From Gammaproteobacteria bacterium (GTDB lineage: Bacteria; Pseudomonadota; Gammaproteobacteria; Pseudomonadales; M0112): 15,143 nt of DNA. Both the position numbers and the translations under genes were made by a program. This document shows positions 14,104-15,143 of this stretch, one piece after another. The stretch covers positions 1-15,143 of the forward strand of contig SBFY01000060.1 in assembly GCA_006227085.1 (NCBI GenBank), read 5' to 3'. The notes beneath the pieces are model-generated. The model saw nothing but the letters and a program-made list of their open reading frames with translations. It did no database searches and was not told where the DNA came from. Within the stretch, counting starts at the first letter, position 1; each line of letters begins with the position of its first letter.

Positions 14104-15143
14104 TCAGGCAGCGCTGTGCATCTCGCGCAGGCGGGTTTTCAGCACTTTGCCCGAAGCGTTCAAGGGCATCGCGTCCAGGAACTGGACATAACGCGGCACC
14201 TTGTAATTGGCCATATTGGCGCGCGACCAGGCAATCACCGCAGCCGCATCCAGCTGGGCACCCGGCGCCGGCACGATATAGGCCTTGGCGACCTCGCCCA
14301 TGCGCTCATCGGGCACACCGATCACGGCGACCTGGGCCACGCCATCCATGGTCAACAGTGCCCCCTCGATTTCCGCCGGATAGCAGTTAAAACCGCCGAC
14401 GATGAACATGTCCTTGAGGCGATCGGTGATGCGCAGGTAACCGCGCTCGTCCATCACGCCGATATCGCCGGTGTGCAGCCAGCCATCGCTATCAATCGCC
14501 TCGGCGGTGGCTTGCGGGTTATCGAAATAGCCTTGCATCACGTTATAGCCACGCACACAGATCTCGCCCGGCTCGCCACGCGGCACTTCGCGGCCCTCAC
14601 TGTCGACACAGCGCACTTCCACGCCGGGAATGGCCCGGCCGGAGGTGGTGGCAATGGTCTGCGGATCATCATCGCGCTGGCAGATGCTGACCATGCCGCA
14701 GCTTTCGGTCAGGCCATAGGCGGTGATCACCGTGCCAAAGCCGAGGTCAGAGCGCATCCGCTGCACCAGCTCCACCGGCACCGAGGCAGCTCCGGTCACC
14801 GCCAGCTTGAGGCTGGAAAGATCGTATTCGTCGCGCTTCGGGTGCATCAGCAGGGATTGGTAGATGGTCGGCGGCCCCGGCAACACGCTGACGCGGTCAC
14901 GCTCGATCATGGTCAGCACTTCATCCAGGTCAAAGCTCGCCACCGGCAAGGCCTTGGCACCGACGATGAAGCAGGCCAGCCAACCCGCCTTGTAGCCGAA
15001 AGTATGGAAAAACGGGTTAATAATCAGGTAGTTATCGCCACGGCCCAAGCCCACGGCCTTGTCCCAGGTTTCAAACACCTGGATGTTCTGGCCATGCGCG
15101 CACATCACACCCTTGGGCTTGCCGGTGGTGCCGGAGGTGAACA
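14104..15143 (-). CDS. fadD3: FadD3-like HIP-CoA ligase, 5' end cut off by the window
   Basis: The last 346 or so residues of an ATP-dependent, AMP-forming acyl-CoA ligase. FadD3 activates the propionate side chain of HIP, the entry step of ring C/D degradation; the Comamonas counterpart is ScdA. The frame stays open to the window edge, where the P-loop FTSGTTGKPKG appears, so the ATG at 15108 is internal and roughly 150 N-terminal residues are missing. Further landmarks are INPFFHTFGYKAG, VLPGPPTIYQSLL, TAYGLTES, WLHTGDIG, DRLKDMFIVGGFNCYPAEIE and the C-terminal catalytic lysine in NASGKVLK. The FFHTFGYKAG and LPGPPTIYQSLL segments closely recall mycobacterial FadD3 and separate it from generic fatty acyl-CoA ligases. 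It is followed by a possible terminator and the ipdA gap, so it may be a separate transcription unit. Confidence 0.92.
   Translation of the reverse strand, partial: FTSGTTGKPKGVMCAHGQNIQVFETWDKAVGLGRGDNYLIINPFFHTFGYKAGWLACFIVGAKALPVASFDLDEVLTMIERDRVSVLPGPPTIYQSLLMHPKRDEYDLSSLKLAVTGAASVPVELVQRMRSDLGFGTVITAYGLTESCGMVSICQRDDDPQTIATTSGRAIPGVEVRCVDSEGREVPRGEPGEICVRGYNVMQGYFDNPQATAEAIDSDGWLHTGDIGVMDERGYLRITDRLKDMFIVGGFNCYPAEIEGALLTMDGVAQVAVIGVPDERMGEVAKAYIVPAPGAQLDAAAVIAWSRANMANYKVPRYVQFLDAMPLNASGKVLKTRLREMHSAA

Overview
The window carries one long minus-strand gene cluster for breakdown of the last two steroid rings (C and D), the HIP (3aα-H-4α(3'-propanoate)-7aβ-methylhexahydro-1,5-indanedione) pathway known from the KstR2 regulon of actinobacteria and from steroid-degrading proteobacteria. 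The organism is probably a Gram-negative steroid degrader, plausibly a marine gammaproteobacterium. This is inferred from the moderately high GC (by eye in the mid to high 50s percent), the tight operon with good Shine-Dalgarno sites, and proteins that resemble but clearly differ from the mycobacterial ones. No taxonomic marker is present, so the lineage is not proven.

Layout in transcription order (right to left): a 5'-truncated acyl-CoA ligase of FadD3 type (window edge to 14104); a 127-bp gap with a possible terminator, a possible promoter and an inverted repeat; then twelve closely packed genes: ipdA, ipdB, ipdC, echA20, a FadE31-like acyl-CoA dehydrogenase, a short FadE32/33-like acyl-CoA dehydrogenase, a FadA5-like thiolase, an Rv3548c-like SDR, a second FadE32/33-like acyl-CoA dehydrogenase, fadE30, ipdF and fadA6. 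Gaps inside this block are 2 to 37 bp, so it is very likely one operon. After fadA6 comes a 159-bp gap with a strong terminator and a 22-bp perfect dyad, then a cytochrome P450 gene, and a near-perfect bidirectional terminator at the left edge.

How the genes work together (family knowledge applied to this cluster): FadD3 activates HIP to HIP-CoA. FadE30, probably with the dehydrogenase subunit encoded 2 bp upstream, starts β-oxidation of the propionyl side chain; the SDR and the FadA5-like thiolase are good candidates for later steps of that cycle. IpdF and IpdC adjust the redox state of the ring system. EchA20 hydrolyses ring D and IpdAB hydrolyses ring C. FadA6 and the FadE31/FadE32/33-type dehydrogenases process the opened chain to central CoA thioesters. 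The P450 has no known step in this ring C/D scheme and is the least explained gene.

No regulator, transporter, RNA gene, mobile element or CRISPR array was seen. Most of the window is an established pathway in a compact arrangement. The parts worth a second look are the two control regions, the P450, the paired acyl-CoA dehydrogenases and the apparent absence of a separate enoyl-CoA hydratase.
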